A DNA stretch of 64,000 bases from Saprospiraceae bacterium (GCA_016710625.1 JADJVK010000053.1:310001-374000), one strand, 5' to 3'; shown: positions 1-8,600, counted from the first letter of the stretch. Numbers and translations: made by a program. Notes: generated by a model from the letters alone, not told the origin.

Positions 1-119
1 TGGTGATGTTGCGTCATTTTTTTAAAAAATTTCAAATCGGCAGGTAAGTACCATGGGATTTGATTATTGTGGCCAATGACGCCATTTTTGGCGGTGGCAA
101 CTATAGAAGAAACTATCAT
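1..119 (-). CDS. folA: dihydrofolate reductase, N-terminal part (runs off left edge)
   Basis: Reduces dihydrofolate to tetrahydrofolate with NADPH in the cytoplasm. Only the first 39 residues lie in the window. They carry the DHFR signature: a short hydrophobic strand, then NGVIG, then IPWYLPADLKFFKKMT, the substrate and cofactor-binding start of the family. The ATG sits three bases after the stop of the cyclase gene on the same strand, so the two are probably co-transcribed and translationally coupled. The rest of the gene is outside the window, so completeness cannot be judged. Confidence 0.88.
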   Translation of the reverse strand, partial: MIVSSIVATAKNGVIGHNNQIPWYLPADLKFFKKMTQHH

Positions 120-122
120 GGA

Positions 123-1769
123 TTAATCTAAAAGGTTTTTAACATAGTACATATCAATTTCCCCTTTGTTTTTTGCATGGATTTTCCCTCTATATTGACA
201 ATCAAAAGTATAACGAACCTGCCAATAAGTACTTTCAGAAATATTTATTTCTCCTGGTTCGCAATGTTGTTCCATTCTTGCTGCGATATTTACAGTATCT
301 CCCCAAATGTCGTAGGCAAACTTATCATCACCCACCACTCCAGCAACTACTGGACCCGTATGAATACCAATTCTTGCTTCAAAAAAAGGCAAACTATTTG
401 CTTCTTTTTCATATTGAGCAGTTTTCATGAATTCTTTCATTTCGTAAGCAGCCTTCACCATGGCAGTTGCATCTGATTTCTTTCCAGAAAGCCCAGCTGC
501 ACACATATAAGCATCACCAATTGTCTTTATTTTTTCAATATTATATTTCTTGATGATGGCATCAAACCCTTTGAAATAGAAATCTAATTGACTCACCAAT
601 TCCTCTGGAGAGAGTCTTTCTGCGATATTCGTGAAGTTTTTAAAATCTGTGAAAAGAACGGTACTTTCTTCATATCTTCTTGCAATAGCCTTCCCTTTTT
701 CTTTAAGTTCTTGAGCAATAGCTGGAGGTAAGATATTCAATAACAACTTTTCAGACCTTTCTTGTTCTTGCTCTATTATTTTATTTTTATCTTCTAATGC
801 AACATTTGCTTTCTTTTTAGATCGATATCTACTAAAAGCCAAACCCGCCAAAGCTATTCCCGAACCAGAAACCAAGAGAAGCATATTTCTTAAATTCGCA
901 TTCTTTTCCAACTGAAGATCTTTTTGCTTTATTTCATTTTGCTTTTTTTGGAGTACTAGCTCATCCTCAGCTTGTGATTTTTTTAGTATTGCAATTTGTT
1001 TTTCCCTGTTTGCCTTTATTGCTTCCAATTTAGCTTGTTGGGCAGACATTTGACTAATTGCCTTTTCTTTTTCGTTTAAGTTGGTGGTGATGGTGCTCAA
1101 TGATTGTTCTACTTTTTCTTTTTCTTTTGACAATTTAGTTTTATCAGTCGCTAATTTAGTTTTATCATAGTTTAGCTTTTCTTTTTCTTGGCTTGTGCTA
1201 GATAACTGAAGTTCCAAAGCTCTTTTTTCTTTCAACAATTGCTCTTTTTCTTTTTGCCATGCTGCATTTGAGCTACTACTCGAAAAATTTTCAGTTGCTT
1301 GCTTCACTACACCTTTGCTTAGCATATCAATAGCTTGTTGCCCATAAGTATATGCAGCTCTAAAATCAGAATTACTGACCGCAATTTCTTGTAGTTTTTT
1401 GTAGCATTGCAAGGCGGTATTTCCGTCACCAGCCGATTTTGCATGACCCAAGCTTCTCTCATATCTGATTTTCGCATTACTCATATCTCTTCTTCTATAA
1501 AAGCCTTCTGCATTGATATAAGAAGATTTTCCCATCATCAGATTGTTTTTCAAATCTGTCGCATTATTATATGCCATGTGGGCATACTCTGATGCTTTTG
1601 CTGGATCACTATTGAGCACTTTCACCGCAATCTCATAATGAAGCCTCATTTTTTCAGACAAGTCTTCTGTTCTATTCAATTGATCTTCAAGTGCTTTTAT
1701 GCTTTGGGCAAATGAATTATTGGTAAATAAAAGTAGTAATAATAATGAAAAAATAATGCTTTTATTCAT
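123..1769 (-). CDS. membrane-anchored class III adenylate cyclase with N-terminal TPR/coiled-coil sensor
   Basis: Predicted to make a cyclic nucleotide, most likely cAMP. The 548-residue protein has a signal peptide (about 1-21), TPR-like helices (about 25-150), a long Lys/Glu/Gln-rich coiled coil (about 170-290), one membrane segment (about 295-315) and a C-terminal class III cyclase domain (about 350-545). Metal-binding Asp375 (FTDF) and Asp419 (IGDAY), Asp487 in YDIWG (the adenine-type position) and Asn494/Arg498 in NIAARME are all present, so the domain should be active. It starts 39 bases after ftcD and ends next to folA, suggesting one operon. Guanylate specificity is less likely. The signal sensed is unknown. 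Confidence 0.85.
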   Translation of the reverse strand: MNKSIIFSLLLLLLFTNNSFAQSIKALEDQLNRTEDLSEKMRLHYEIAVKVLNSDPAKASEYAHMAYNNATDLKNNLMMGKSSYINAEGFYRRRDMSNAKIRYERSLGHAKSAGDGNTALQCYKKLQEIAVSNSDFRAAYTYGQQAIDMLSKGVVKQATENFSSSSSNAAWQKEKEQLLKEKRALELQLSSTSQEKEKLNYDKTKLATDKTKLSKEKEKVEQSLSTITTNLNEKEKAISQMSAQQAKLEAIKANREKQIAILKKSQAEDELVLQKKQNEIKQKDLQLEKNANLRNMLLLVSGSGIALAGLAFSRYRSKKKANVALEDKNKIIEQEQERSEKLLLNILPPAIAQELKEKGKAIARRYEESTVLFTDFKNFTNIAERLSPEELVSQLDFYFKGFDAIIKKYNIEKIKTIGDAYMCAAGLSGKKSDATAMVKAAYEMKEFMKTAQYEKEANSLPFFEARIGIHTGPVVAGVVGDDKFAYDIWGDTVNIAARMEQHCEPGEINISESTYWQVRYTFDCQYRGKIHAKNKGEIDMYYVKNLLD

Positions 1770-1808
1770 CTGAAAATGTTGTATTAAGTAAAAATCAATA
1801 AATTGAAC

Positions 1809-3491
1809 TTAAATATTTTGATTGACGATATTCCAAATTTCTTGTTCTGCCATATTGGATTCAGCTAAAATAGCTTCTGCTTTTGCTAATAACTGATTTG
1901 CCAAATCTTTATTTTCAAACCCTGAAATATTAATTTTGACATTCAAATAAGCTCCTGCAATCGCTGTTTTTGCACATAATGCACCCACAGCAGCATCCGT
2001 TATTGAGTTTGGATTTCCTTTGATGACCATTTCCTTGGCAATTTCATAGACTTTAAAGCTCGTTTCCATGACTTCCAAAGGAATTTCAACTGCATAAATG
2101 GTGGCAACTTGAACGGCTGCTTTTCTTTTTATTTTTTCTTCGGCAGTTTCTTTCGGCAACTTAAATGCTTCCATTATAGCTTTATAGGAGTTCGTATCTT
2201 CATCCACTAGCCATAAAAGCTTGTCTTTGATCACTTGTCCTTTATTTGCCCAAACGGAAAATTCTGGGATTTTACTATCCCATCCTTTCTTGTTTCCACT
2301 TAAATTTGCAACCATAGTTGCCAAAGAAGCACCTAAAGTGCCGACATAAGCTGAAATAGAGCCACCACCTGGAGCAGGAACTTCAGATGCAGTTTCATTG
2401 GCGAAAGCTCTTAAATCCATTCCAACCAATCTTCTTTTTTCGCCTAATTTGTATTCAATAATTTTTTGTTTTGGATCAAATGGCGCCAATTCGTCAAGCC
2501 CAAGTGTTTTCACAGCGATGCGAATCAATTCTTCTTCGGCTACGCCGCTAGATAAGTTTTGTTTTTCGATAAAATATTTTCCAGCATCGGTCAATACTTT
2601 TTTGGGAACCATACCCACCAATTCGGAGCCAGTAACCCTCAATCCTCTTGCAATAGCACTTTTTTGGCACTCATCAAAAGCAATATGAAGCGGCGTAACA
2701 TTGATATCCGTCAAATTCATAGATACCTGAGCCAACCCATACTCTTCTATAAACCAACCAATTGCTTTGACAGACTTGCAGGTGCCGGGAATTCTCATCG
2801 GCTCTCCACTAGCATCAAGGATGATTTTTCCATTGACAGGGTCACCTTCTCTCATCACTCTCCCTTGCTCTCTGATATCAAAAGCAACTGAATTTGCTCT
2901 TTTCACAGAAGTTGTATTCAAATTTACATTATAAGCTACTAAAAAATCCCTAGCTCCAATGACAGTTGCACCAGCCTTTTTATTGAATGTAGCCTTGCCA
3001 TAATCTGGTTTCCACTCTGGTTTTTTTAGCTTGTCTTCCAATGCTTCATATTCTCCAGCTCTGATATCTGCTAAATTTTTTCTCTCAGGCATCGTTGCAG
3101 CAGCTTCATAGGTATAAACAGGAATAGCAAGCTCTTCTCCTACTTTTTTTGCCAATTGATGGGCATAAAAAACGGTCTCTTCCATACTGATCCCAGAAAT
3201 AGGAATTAGTGGACAAACGTCAGTGGCACCCATTCTCGGATGCTCCCCTTTATGCTTACTCATATCAATTAGTTCGGCAGCTTTTTTGATAGATTGGAAT
3301 GCAGCTTCCACCACTGCTTCGGGATTCCCTACAAAGGTCACCACCGTTCTGTTGGTCGCCTTTCCCGGATCCACATCCAGTAATTGAACACCAGTAACAG
3401 CACTAATCGAAGCAGCAATTTGTTGGATAATCTCCATGTTTTGTCCTTCACTAAAGTTGGGTACACATTCTATTAACCTTTGATTAGACAT
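1809..3491 (-). CDS. ftcD: bifunctional glutamate formimidoyltransferase / formimidoyltetrahydrofolate cyclodeaminase
   Basis: Moves the formimino group of formiminoglutamate (from histidine breakdown) to tetrahydrofolate, then releases ammonia to give methenyl-THF. The 560-residue protein has the full fused architecture: N-terminal transferase domain (about 1-180, with the HPRMGA motif holding catalytic His84), transferase C-terminal domain (about 182-325), then the four-helix cyclodeaminase (about 350-550, starting near APGGGSISAYVG). Length matches the animal-type fused enzyme of about 540 residues. No hut genes are adjacent in the window. It heads a probable operon with the cyclase and folA, preceded by a TATCTTTG element. 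Confidence 0.93.
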   Translation of the reverse strand: MSNQRLIECVPNFSEGQNMEIIQQIAASISAVTGVQLLDVDPGKATNRTVVTFVGNPEAVVEAAFQSIKKAAELIDMSKHKGEHPRMGATDVCPLIPISGISMEETVFYAHQLAKKVGEELAIPVYTYEAAATMPERKNLADIRAGEYEALEDKLKKPEWKPDYGKATFNKKAGATVIGARDFLVAYNVNLNTTSVKRANSVAFDIREQGRVMREGDPVNGKIILDASGEPMRIPGTCKSVKAIGWFIEEYGLAQVSMNLTDINVTPLHIAFDECQKSAIARGLRVTGSELVGMVPKKVLTDAGKYFIEKQNLSSGVAEEELIRIAVKTLGLDELAPFDPKQKIIEYKLGEKRRLVGMDLRAFANETASEVPAPGGGSISAYVGTLGASLATMVANLSGNKKGWDSKIPEFSVWANKGQVIKDKLLWLVDEDTNSYKAIMEAFKLPKETAEEKIKRKAAVQVATIYAVEIPLEVMETSFKVYEIAKEMVIKGNPNSITDAAVGALCAKTAIAGAYLNVKINISGFENKDLANQLLAKAEAILAESNMAEQEIWNIVNQNI

Positions 3492-3526
3492 TTTTTGAAT
3501 ATAATTTAGCTAGAAAATAATGATGC

Positions 3527-3534
3527 CAAAGATA
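3527..3534 (-). promoter_or_regulatory. -7 promoter element (TATCTTTG) of the ftcD operon
   Basis: Read on the minus strand this is an exact match to the Bacteroidota -7 consensus TAnnTTTG, about 35 bases before the ftcD ATG. A TTTG lies upstream but only 15 bases away, shorter than usual, so the -33 half is uncertain. Confidence 0.5.
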
Positions 3535-3875
3535 AGATAATTCATAAATCAAACGAATAAAAGCGATTCAATCATTTTTGTAAGGTGAAAAAAATGATTG
3601 AATAGTGGCTGCAAAAGATGATTTTGAGCTTTTTGAATTGACTTTGATGAATTCAAATCTTGATTGAATGGATAAACATTAAATCTAAAAACATTTTAAG
3701 CTTATATGGTTTATTGATGCAATGATTAGGTAATGTTGATATTCATCACATTTCAAATATCCATTTGCAAATTTCGCAAAATATATATTTGAATTATAGT
3801 GATGGATTATTAAATTTCAATATAAGAAAAATATTTTTTATCGAAATATGCAAAAAATCAATAAAAAAATACCTG

Positions 3876-3883
3876 TAACTTTG
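3876..3883 (+). promoter_or_regulatory. -7 promoter element (TAACTTTG) of the lipoprotein gene
   Basis: Exact TAnnTTTG match 25 bases before the ATG at 3909. No convincing -33 TTTG partner is visible. Confidence 0.45.
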
Positions 3884-3908
3884 TAACAACTTATTTAACC
3901 TAAATAAT

Positions 3909-4514
3909 ATGAAAAAGAACCTTTTTGTTTCCATCTCTTTATTGTCTTTACTTTTTTCTTGTAAGAAAGACGGAATTGATTTACACAAATACCCTGGTTT
4001 ACCTGATGCTACTCAATCTGGTGAAAATACGATGGGTTGCCTAATCAATGGGAAACCTTGGGTTGCTCAAAAAGAAGGTACCACAATTGGTTGGCATACA
4101 TTTCCCATAGTTGACTGTTTTTATGGAGAATATAGAAAAAATATTTCTAATTATGATTCATTATATTTTTCAATTTACAGTAGAATGTAGCTTGGAAAAA
4201 ATGTTTCTGAAGGTAGATATAATATTGAAGAATCATTATTTATTAATTTACAACCAATTAATAAAACTGGCAAATATTTTTTTAAAGATCTCATGAAAAA
4301 TAAGATTGAGTATTGGCAAGATAGCATAAATAGACCAATAAAAATATTTGAATTAGATCCAACAAGAAATTCATATATTGAAATTACAAAATTGGATACT
4401 TTTCATAATATAATTTCAGGTTTATTTGATTTAAAGCTAATTGAGATTGAAGATAAAAATGATACCGTTAGAATTACAAATGGACGTTTTGATGCATTAT
4501 ATACTCCATTATAA
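3909..4514 (+). pseudogene. DUF6252-like lipoprotein gene interrupted by an in-frame TAG
   Basis: The first 93 codons encode a lipoprotein signal peptide with lipobox LLFSC (Cys17) and the start of a small secreted domain (NTMGCLINGKPWVA, characteristic of DUF6252-type lipoproteins). A TAG at 4188-4190 stops the frame, but the same frame then stays open to 4514. The downstream half (LGKNVSEGRYNIEE to NGRFDALYTPL) reads as the natural C-terminus of the family. No frame change is needed, so one base substitution explains the break. Other genes here end in TAG normally, so stop reassignment is unlikely. Family assignment is from motif memory. Confidence 0.7.
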
Positions 4515-4552
4515 AAATTTCTATTTAAATATTATAAATTAATTTAAACTTT

Positions 4553-4834
4553 ATGAAAAATATAAATTTCTTTAAAGTATCATTTTGGTACTTTTGAGCC
4601 TAAGTTGTTATGTCCTTAATGCTCAAAATTTTGAGTAAAAAAATAATGCAAATAGCTGACTATTGTTGGATTAAAATTCTATAATTAATTAATAGTTTTG
4701 AAAATAAATAAATTAAATCAGCTGGAGCTTTAATATCTTCTAGGTTAATTTATTTAGAAATCAAATCTTGCGTTTTAGATTTTGGAAAAGGAATTGATAT
4801 TGATGAAATATATAATTATTTTTTTATATATTAA
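4553..4834 (+). pseudogene. decayed remnants of one or two small secreted-protein genes
   Basis: From 4553 a start (MKNINFFKVSFW) is followed, after a frame change near 4590, by LLSLSCYVLNAQNFE and a stop, which together look like a Bacteroidota signal peptide ending in the usual AQ cleavage site. A second open stretch at 4712-4834 (40 codons without ATG, ending DIDEIYNYFFIY) looks like a gene end. Neither is an intact gene. This covers most of the 329-base gap between the broken lipoprotein and the next gene. Confidence 0.35.
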
Positions 4835-4843
4835 GAACCATTT

Positions 4844-5263
4844 ATGAATAAAGAATTAGTGGTATTTAGGTATTCAGGTTTATATTATTATACATTTATG
4901 TTAATAATGTTAGCTTTAATAATATATAAAAGTGTTAAAAGTAGCTTTGAATTAATTGATTTAACGGTATTGTTATTTGGATTTTATATTCTAATATTAA
5001 GAAATCTAATGTTTTGCCATCAAATTAACATATCATTAAAAACAATGATATTTATTTTTCCATTAAAATCTGCTCAAAAATTTGATATAAATGAAATGAA
5101 AAATATTCAGGTACATAAAATCATGTCTAGAGTGGATGATTTTTTTATTAAATTTGAATATTGTCAAAAAGTGCAAAGAATAGATTTGAATTGTAATATA
5201 AATAATTATAATTCATTAAAAAACAAGTTGGTAGAATTAAATATAGATTATGAGGAAATATGA
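4844..5263 (+). CDS. hypothetical small membrane protein
   Basis: A 139-residue protein with two hydrophobic segments (about 12-32 and 38-58) joined by a short loop, followed by about 80 soluble residues. The layout resembles bacterial PH-like membrane proteins (two helices then a beta-rich domain), but no diagnostic motif is visible and I do not recognise the family. It is very AT-rich and lies in a patch of decayed genes, so it may be a recent or accessory acquisition. Confidence 0.6.
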   Translation: MNKELVVFRYSGLYYYTFMLIMLALIIYKSVKSSFELIDLTVLLFGFYILILRNLMFCHQINISLKTMIFIFPLKSAQKFDINEMKNIQVHKIMSRVDDFFIKFEYCQKVQRIDLNCNINNYNSLKNKLVELNIDYEEI

Positions 5264-5313
5264 AAGTCAAAGAGAAATACTAATAAGGCTTTGATTCGTG
5301 ATTCAGATTGCAT

Positions 5314-5394
5314 TTCCCATTTATTCCCTATCTTTGCTTTTTTTTATCGCTATAAGATTTTATTCTCATAATATTGTAGAATGGCGGATGCAAT
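5314..5394 (+). repeat. duplicated copy of the rlmN promoter and first codons (copy A)
   Basis: 81 bases nearly identical to 6155-6235 just upstream of and into rlmN. Both contain TATCTTTG, a T-run (8 versus 7 T), and an ATG followed by GAT GCA. Differences are about four positions. In this copy the reading frame from ATG 5381 closes after 16 codons, so it is not a functional rlmN start. The two copies flank the lipoprotein gene at 5464-5904. Confidence 0.85.
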
Positions 5395-5396
5395 AA

Positions 5397-5492
5397 GGGC
5401 AGGGAGCGAAAAGCAAAACAAACTCTGGTAAAATTGAAGTAGTTATACAAAAAAGAGCAGGCAATGTGTTTCCAGATAATAAGAAGTATTAG
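5397..5492 (+). other. possible C-terminal coding fragment joined to the duplicated rlmN leader
   Basis: Immediately after the duplicated segment a 31-codon frame without an ATG stays open to a TAG at 5490 (SGKIEVVIQKRAGNVFPDNK within it). Composition looks coding rather than random, as if the end of another gene had been joined to the rlmN leader. Weak evidence, and I do not recognise the source. Confidence 0.2.
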
Positions 5493-5904
5493 TCTATTTT
5501 TCTTCCTAATACAAGTTGCTAGTTGTCAAAAGAAAGATTCTAAATCTGTTGCAGAAATATTAATTGTTACGCCAGTTAATACTAATTTTGTTTCATCAGA
5601 TGAACATTCTGATTTGAATATTGATGGTAAAAAATATTGGACTCACTATAAAATCAAATATAGTAACGATACTTTGATTGAATTTAAAAAATATCTATCA
5701 GAAGGTCCAATTGAATATTCAATTGTAGAGTTAAAAGCTGATACTGCAATTTATAAAAGTTTAAATGTGCCTTTAAAACATAGTTGGCGTATCTATAATA
5801 ATGAATTATATGATAACAATAGTAAATCAGAAGTTGAAATTGTTAAACTTGATGAGATACATTATAAAGAGTATGAAGGTAGAAGAATCTTTATAGTCAA
5901 GTAA
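5464..5904 (+). CDS. hypothetical lipoprotein
   Basis: A 146-residue predicted lipoprotein: hydrophobic signal followed by lipobox QVASC (Cys21) and a Lys/Ser-rich linker, then about 115 residues without a motif I recognise. It lies between the two copies of the rlmN leader, so copy A may supply its promoter (TATCTTTG at 5329-5336). It is followed directly by a strong terminator, so it forms a self-contained transcription unit. Likely exported and anchored to a membrane. Function unknown. Confidence 0.65.
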   Translation: MCFQIIRSISLFFFLIQVASCQKKDSKSVAEILIVTPVNTNFVSSDEHSDLNIDGKKYWTHYKIKYSNDTLIEFKKYLSEGPIEYSIVELKADTAIYKSLNVPLKHSWRIYNNELYDNNSKSEVEIVKLDEIHYKEYEGRRIFIVK

Positions 5905-5935
5905 AAAAGCCTTGCAGAAATGCAGGGCTTTTTTT
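5903..5935 (+). terminator. intrinsic terminator after the lipoprotein gene
   Basis: A stem of about 14 pairs (AAAAAAGCCTTGCA against TGCAGGGCTTTTTT, one G-T pair) with a GAAA tetraloop and a seven-T run, beginning in the stop codon of the lipoprotein gene. Confidence 0.85.
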
Positions 5936-6154
5936 ATGCTTTTAGAAATTTACTTTACTGTCTAACAAATCTTTCATACGTTTTTTGGTAAGCATTGAGT
6001 TAATGATTTTTACCAGTGCATTTTTTCAACTTATTCTAGTTTTGTAACTAATAAGTGTTTATGAAATTAATGAATGTAAAATCTTAAAATTCAGTATTCT
6101 TTTTAATTCAAACAGCAGCTAATATTAGTAAACTTTATTTTTTCCAATTTATCC
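5936..6154. other. intergenic region without recognisable gene
   Basis: Lies between the terminator and copy B of the duplicated leader. I found short open stretches on both strands but none with a credible start and composition. Confidence 0.4.
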
Positions 6155-6235
6155 TTCCCATTTATTCCCTATCTTTGCTTTTTTTATCGCTATAAGATTT
6201 TATAGCTCATAATATTGTAGAATGACGGATGCAAT
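6155..6235 (+). repeat. rlmN promoter and first codons (copy B, functional)
   Basis: The native copy of the 81-base duplicated segment. It ends inside codon 5 of rlmN. See 5314-5394 for the second copy. Confidence 0.85.
6170..6177 (+). promoter_or_regulatory. -7 promoter element (TATCTTTG) of rlmN
   Basis: Exact TAnnTTTG match giving a leader of about 40 bases before ATG 6222. The same element occurs in the duplicated copy at 5329-5336. Confidence 0.55.
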
Positions 6236-7274
6236 TGCAAAAATAGATATTCGATTGTTGACCAAAAAAGAATTGGAAGAGACTTTGGTTTCTTTGGGTG
6301 AACCTAAGTTTAGGGCAAAGCAATTGTTGGAATGGATGTGGAAGAAAGGGGTAACTGATTTTGAGGAAATGACCAATCTTTCCAAATCTTTGAGGGAAAA
6401 ACTACAAGAAAAATATACCATAAATTCTATTGTACTCGATAAATCTCAAAACAGTCTGGATGGCACCATCAAGTCTCGTTTCAAGCTTCATGACGGCACT
6501 TTGATAGAATCTGTTTTGATACCAGTTCCTGACCATGACCGTTTCACTGTGTGTGTCTCCACTCAGGTTGGTTGTAGCCTGACTTGCAAGTTCTGTGCAA
6601 CTGGACAAATGGGGAGAATCCGAAACCTAGATGCTGGCGAAATTTTTGATCAAGTGATAGCGGTGAATCAGCAATGTATGGAAACTTTTCAGCATCCACT
6701 GACCAATATTGTGTATATGGGCATGGGAGAGCCCTTGCTTACCTATAAAAACACAATGGAAAGTATTCATTGGATTACTGCTCCAGAAGGGCTCGGTTGG
6801 TCACCCAAAAGAATAACGGTTAGTACGGCAGGAATCGCTAAAATGATCAATAAACTGGCAGATGACAATGTGAAATTCAACCTTGCCCTTTCGCTTCATG
6901 CTGCCGATGACACAAAAAGAGACACTATAATGCCCATCAATGAGCAGAATAGCTTAGGGGTTCTGATAGATTCATTGGAGTATTTTTACAAAAAGACTGG
7001 AAATAGAATTTCTTACGAATACATTGCCTTTCAAGGGTTCAACGACAATGTGGACGATGCTGTAAATTTAGCGAAGCTATGCAAAAAGTTTCCTGTCCGA
7101 GTAAACATTATTGAATACAATCAGATTGACGGGGTCACTTTTGAAAAGTCGGATGAAAACAGATTGGATAAATTTGCAGCCCATCTGACCCGTTTAGGCG
7201 TAACAGTAACCGTAAGAAGGAGTAGGGGAAAAGACATTGATGCAGCCTGTGGCCAATTGGCGAACAAGGTGTAA
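6222..7274 (+). CDS. rlmN: 23S rRNA (adenine-2503-C2)-methyltransferase, also acting on tRNA
   Basis: Radical-SAM enzyme that methylates C2 of A2503 in 23S rRNA and, in studied bacteria, A37 of some tRNAs. The 350-residue protein has the radical-SAM triad Cys118, Cys122, Cys125 (GCSLTCKFC), the MGMGEPL SAM-binding loop, a VSTAGI segment, and the C-terminal Cys343 (AACGQL) that forms the covalent RNA intermediate. All catalytic residues are present and the length is normal. ATG 6222 follows a TATCTTTG promoter. The convergent dipeptidase gene ends only 23 bases away. Confidence 0.96.
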   Translation: MTDAIAKIDIRLLTKKELEETLVSLGEPKFRAKQLLEWMWKKGVTDFEEMTNLSKSLREKLQEKYTINSIVLDKSQNSLDGTIKSRFKLHDGTLIESVLIPVPDHDRFTVCVSTQVGCSLTCKFCATGQMGRIRNLDAGEIFDQVIAVNQQCMETFQHPLTNIVYMGMGEPLLTYKNTMESIHWITAPEGLGWSPKRITVSTAGIAKMINKLADDNVKFNLALSLHAADDTKRDTIMPINEQNSLGVLIDSLEYFYKKTGNRISYEYIAFQGFNDNVDDAVNLAKLCKKFPVRVNIIEYNQIDGVTFEKSDENRLDKFAAHLTRLGVTVTVRRSRGKDIDAACGQLANKV

Positions 7275-7297
7275 GAAAGTAAATTGGAAGTAAAGGG

Positions 7298-8512
7298 TTA
7301 ACTCCCCACCTTTGCTTTACCCCAAACTCTAAACACATTTTTATAACATATTTTGGCGATGTCATCCTCGCTGTAGCCTCTTTTTAGTAGCACAGCAATT
7401 AAATTCGGATATTGAGAGACATCTTTCAAGCCTGTTGGTAAAGAATCTCCCACACCATCGAAGTCTGATCCAAGCCCAACATGATCAATACCTGCTAGTT
7501 TTACCACGTGGTCAATATGATTAGCAACCATTTCAACATCTGAATATAACTTCGGATTTTTCTTTCTAAAAGCTTCAATGATTGGTTTTGCAGCCTCATC
7601 CTCTTCTTTTAGTCCTTTTGTTGATAACAAAGTTCTCAATTCATCTCTTTTTTTATTCTGATATTCAGGTACTTTGCTATCTAAAAAAGTGGAACCAAAA
7701 TTAATTTGAATAACGCCCCCATTCTTACCCAACAACTTAATCATGTCATCACTCATATTTCGTTTGAATTTTGGTGTGAAAAAACGACAACCAGAATGTG
7801 AAGCAATACAAGGAGCTTTTGACAATGCCATTACATCATAAAAAGCACTATCTGAAACATGGGAAATATCAACCATGATTCCCAATCGATTCATTTCCAT
7901 CACCACTTTTTCGCCATAGGGGCTCAAGCCATTCCAAGTTGCAGTAGTATCATAGGAGGAGTCACAAATTTTATTGTCTTTGCCATGAGTCAAAGTGATA
8001 TAGCTGATTCCTCTGTTTTTGAAATATGCCAAATTCGACAAATCATCTTCTATTCCTGCCCCATTTTCCATCCCCATTGGCAACGAAATAATCCCTTTAG
8101 CAAAGTTGTTTTCCACATCACTCACCGATTTTGCGATTTTAAATTTATCTGGATGAGCATTTGTGATGGACTCAATCATGTTGATTAAAGAATCTGCCAA
8201 TAATTTTGCACCACCATTTATTTGATATTCCGAAGGAATATAAATCGACATAAAGGGAGCCGATAATCCTCCTTTTTTTGCCCTTACATAATCGAAATCT
8301 CCTTCTTTTGTTTCAATGGGAATGCCCATATACTCTTTGGTCAGTTTGAAATTTTTTGCTTTCAGTCGATAAGGCAAGTCCACATGACCATCCGTAATGA
8401 TGTATTTATGTGCTATTTCATTCGCTTTTTTGGCAAAATCACTATTGTTGGGCACTGAGCTGCGATGGCATGCAATAAAACCTAATGCCAACAAAAACAA
8501 TAAATTTTTCAT
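7298..8512 (-). CDS. M19-family (renal dipeptidase type) membrane dipeptidase, lipoprotein
   Basis: Zinc metallopeptidase of the amidohydrolase fold that cleaves dipeptides, with broad specificity in the family. 404 residues. The signal peptide ends at lipobox FIAC (Cys15), so the enzyme is probably lipid-anchored. The first metal-binding pair is His43/Asp45 (DGHVD). Further family motifs follow: MENGAGIEDDL, LTHGKDN, VDISHVSD, IASHSGCR and the GLGSDFDGV segment near the C-terminus. Single gene, convergent with rlmN and divergent from holB, with TACATTTG upstream. Confidence 0.9.
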   Translation of the reverse strand: MKNLLFLLALGFIACHRSSVPNNSDFAKKANEIAHKYIITDGHVDLPYRLKAKNFKLTKEYMGIPIETKEGDFDYVRAKKGGLSAPFMSIYIPSEYQINGGAKLLADSLINMIESITNAHPDKFKIAKSVSDVENNFAKGIISLPMGMENGAGIEDDLSNLAYFKNRGISYITLTHGKDNKICDSSYDTTATWNGLSPYGEKVVMEMNRLGIMVDISHVSDSAFYDVMALSKAPCIASHSGCRFFTPKFKRNMSDDMIKLLGKNGGVIQINFGSTFLDSKVPEYQNKKRDELRTLLSTKGLKEEDEAAKPIIEAFRKKNPKLYSDVEMVANHIDHVVKLAGIDHVGLGSDFDGVGDSLPTGLKDVSQYPNLIAVLLKRGYSEDDIAKICYKNVFRVWGKAKVGS

Positions 8513-8535
8513 ATTCGGATATTTAAGTATGAACT

Positions 8536-8543
8536 CAAATGTA
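8536..8543 (-). promoter_or_regulatory. -7 promoter element (TACATTTG) of the dipeptidase gene
   Basis: Minus-strand match to TAnnTTTG about 24 bases before the ATG at 8512. No clear -33 partner. Confidence 0.45.
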
Positions 8544-8600
8544 ATATTTTGGTTTTATTAAATAGAAATAAAAGCATAAATTCTTTATCAAATTGTATTC

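Larger units (their letters stand above)
3492..3908. other. AT-rich intergenic region between divergent genes
   Basis: About 417 bases between ftcD (leftward) and the broken lipoprotein gene (rightward). Apart from a -7-type element for each direction I see no open frame, tRNA or stable hairpin that I can support. Confidence 0.5.

Noticed and set aside
4188..4190. TAG reassigned as a sense codon
   Set aside because: Other intact genes in the window stop normally at TAG (for example 19939-19941 and 23711-23713).
5314..6235. Insertion sequence or composite transposon
   Set aside because: No transposase frame and no terminal inverted repeats; the flanking repeats are direct copies of a promoter.
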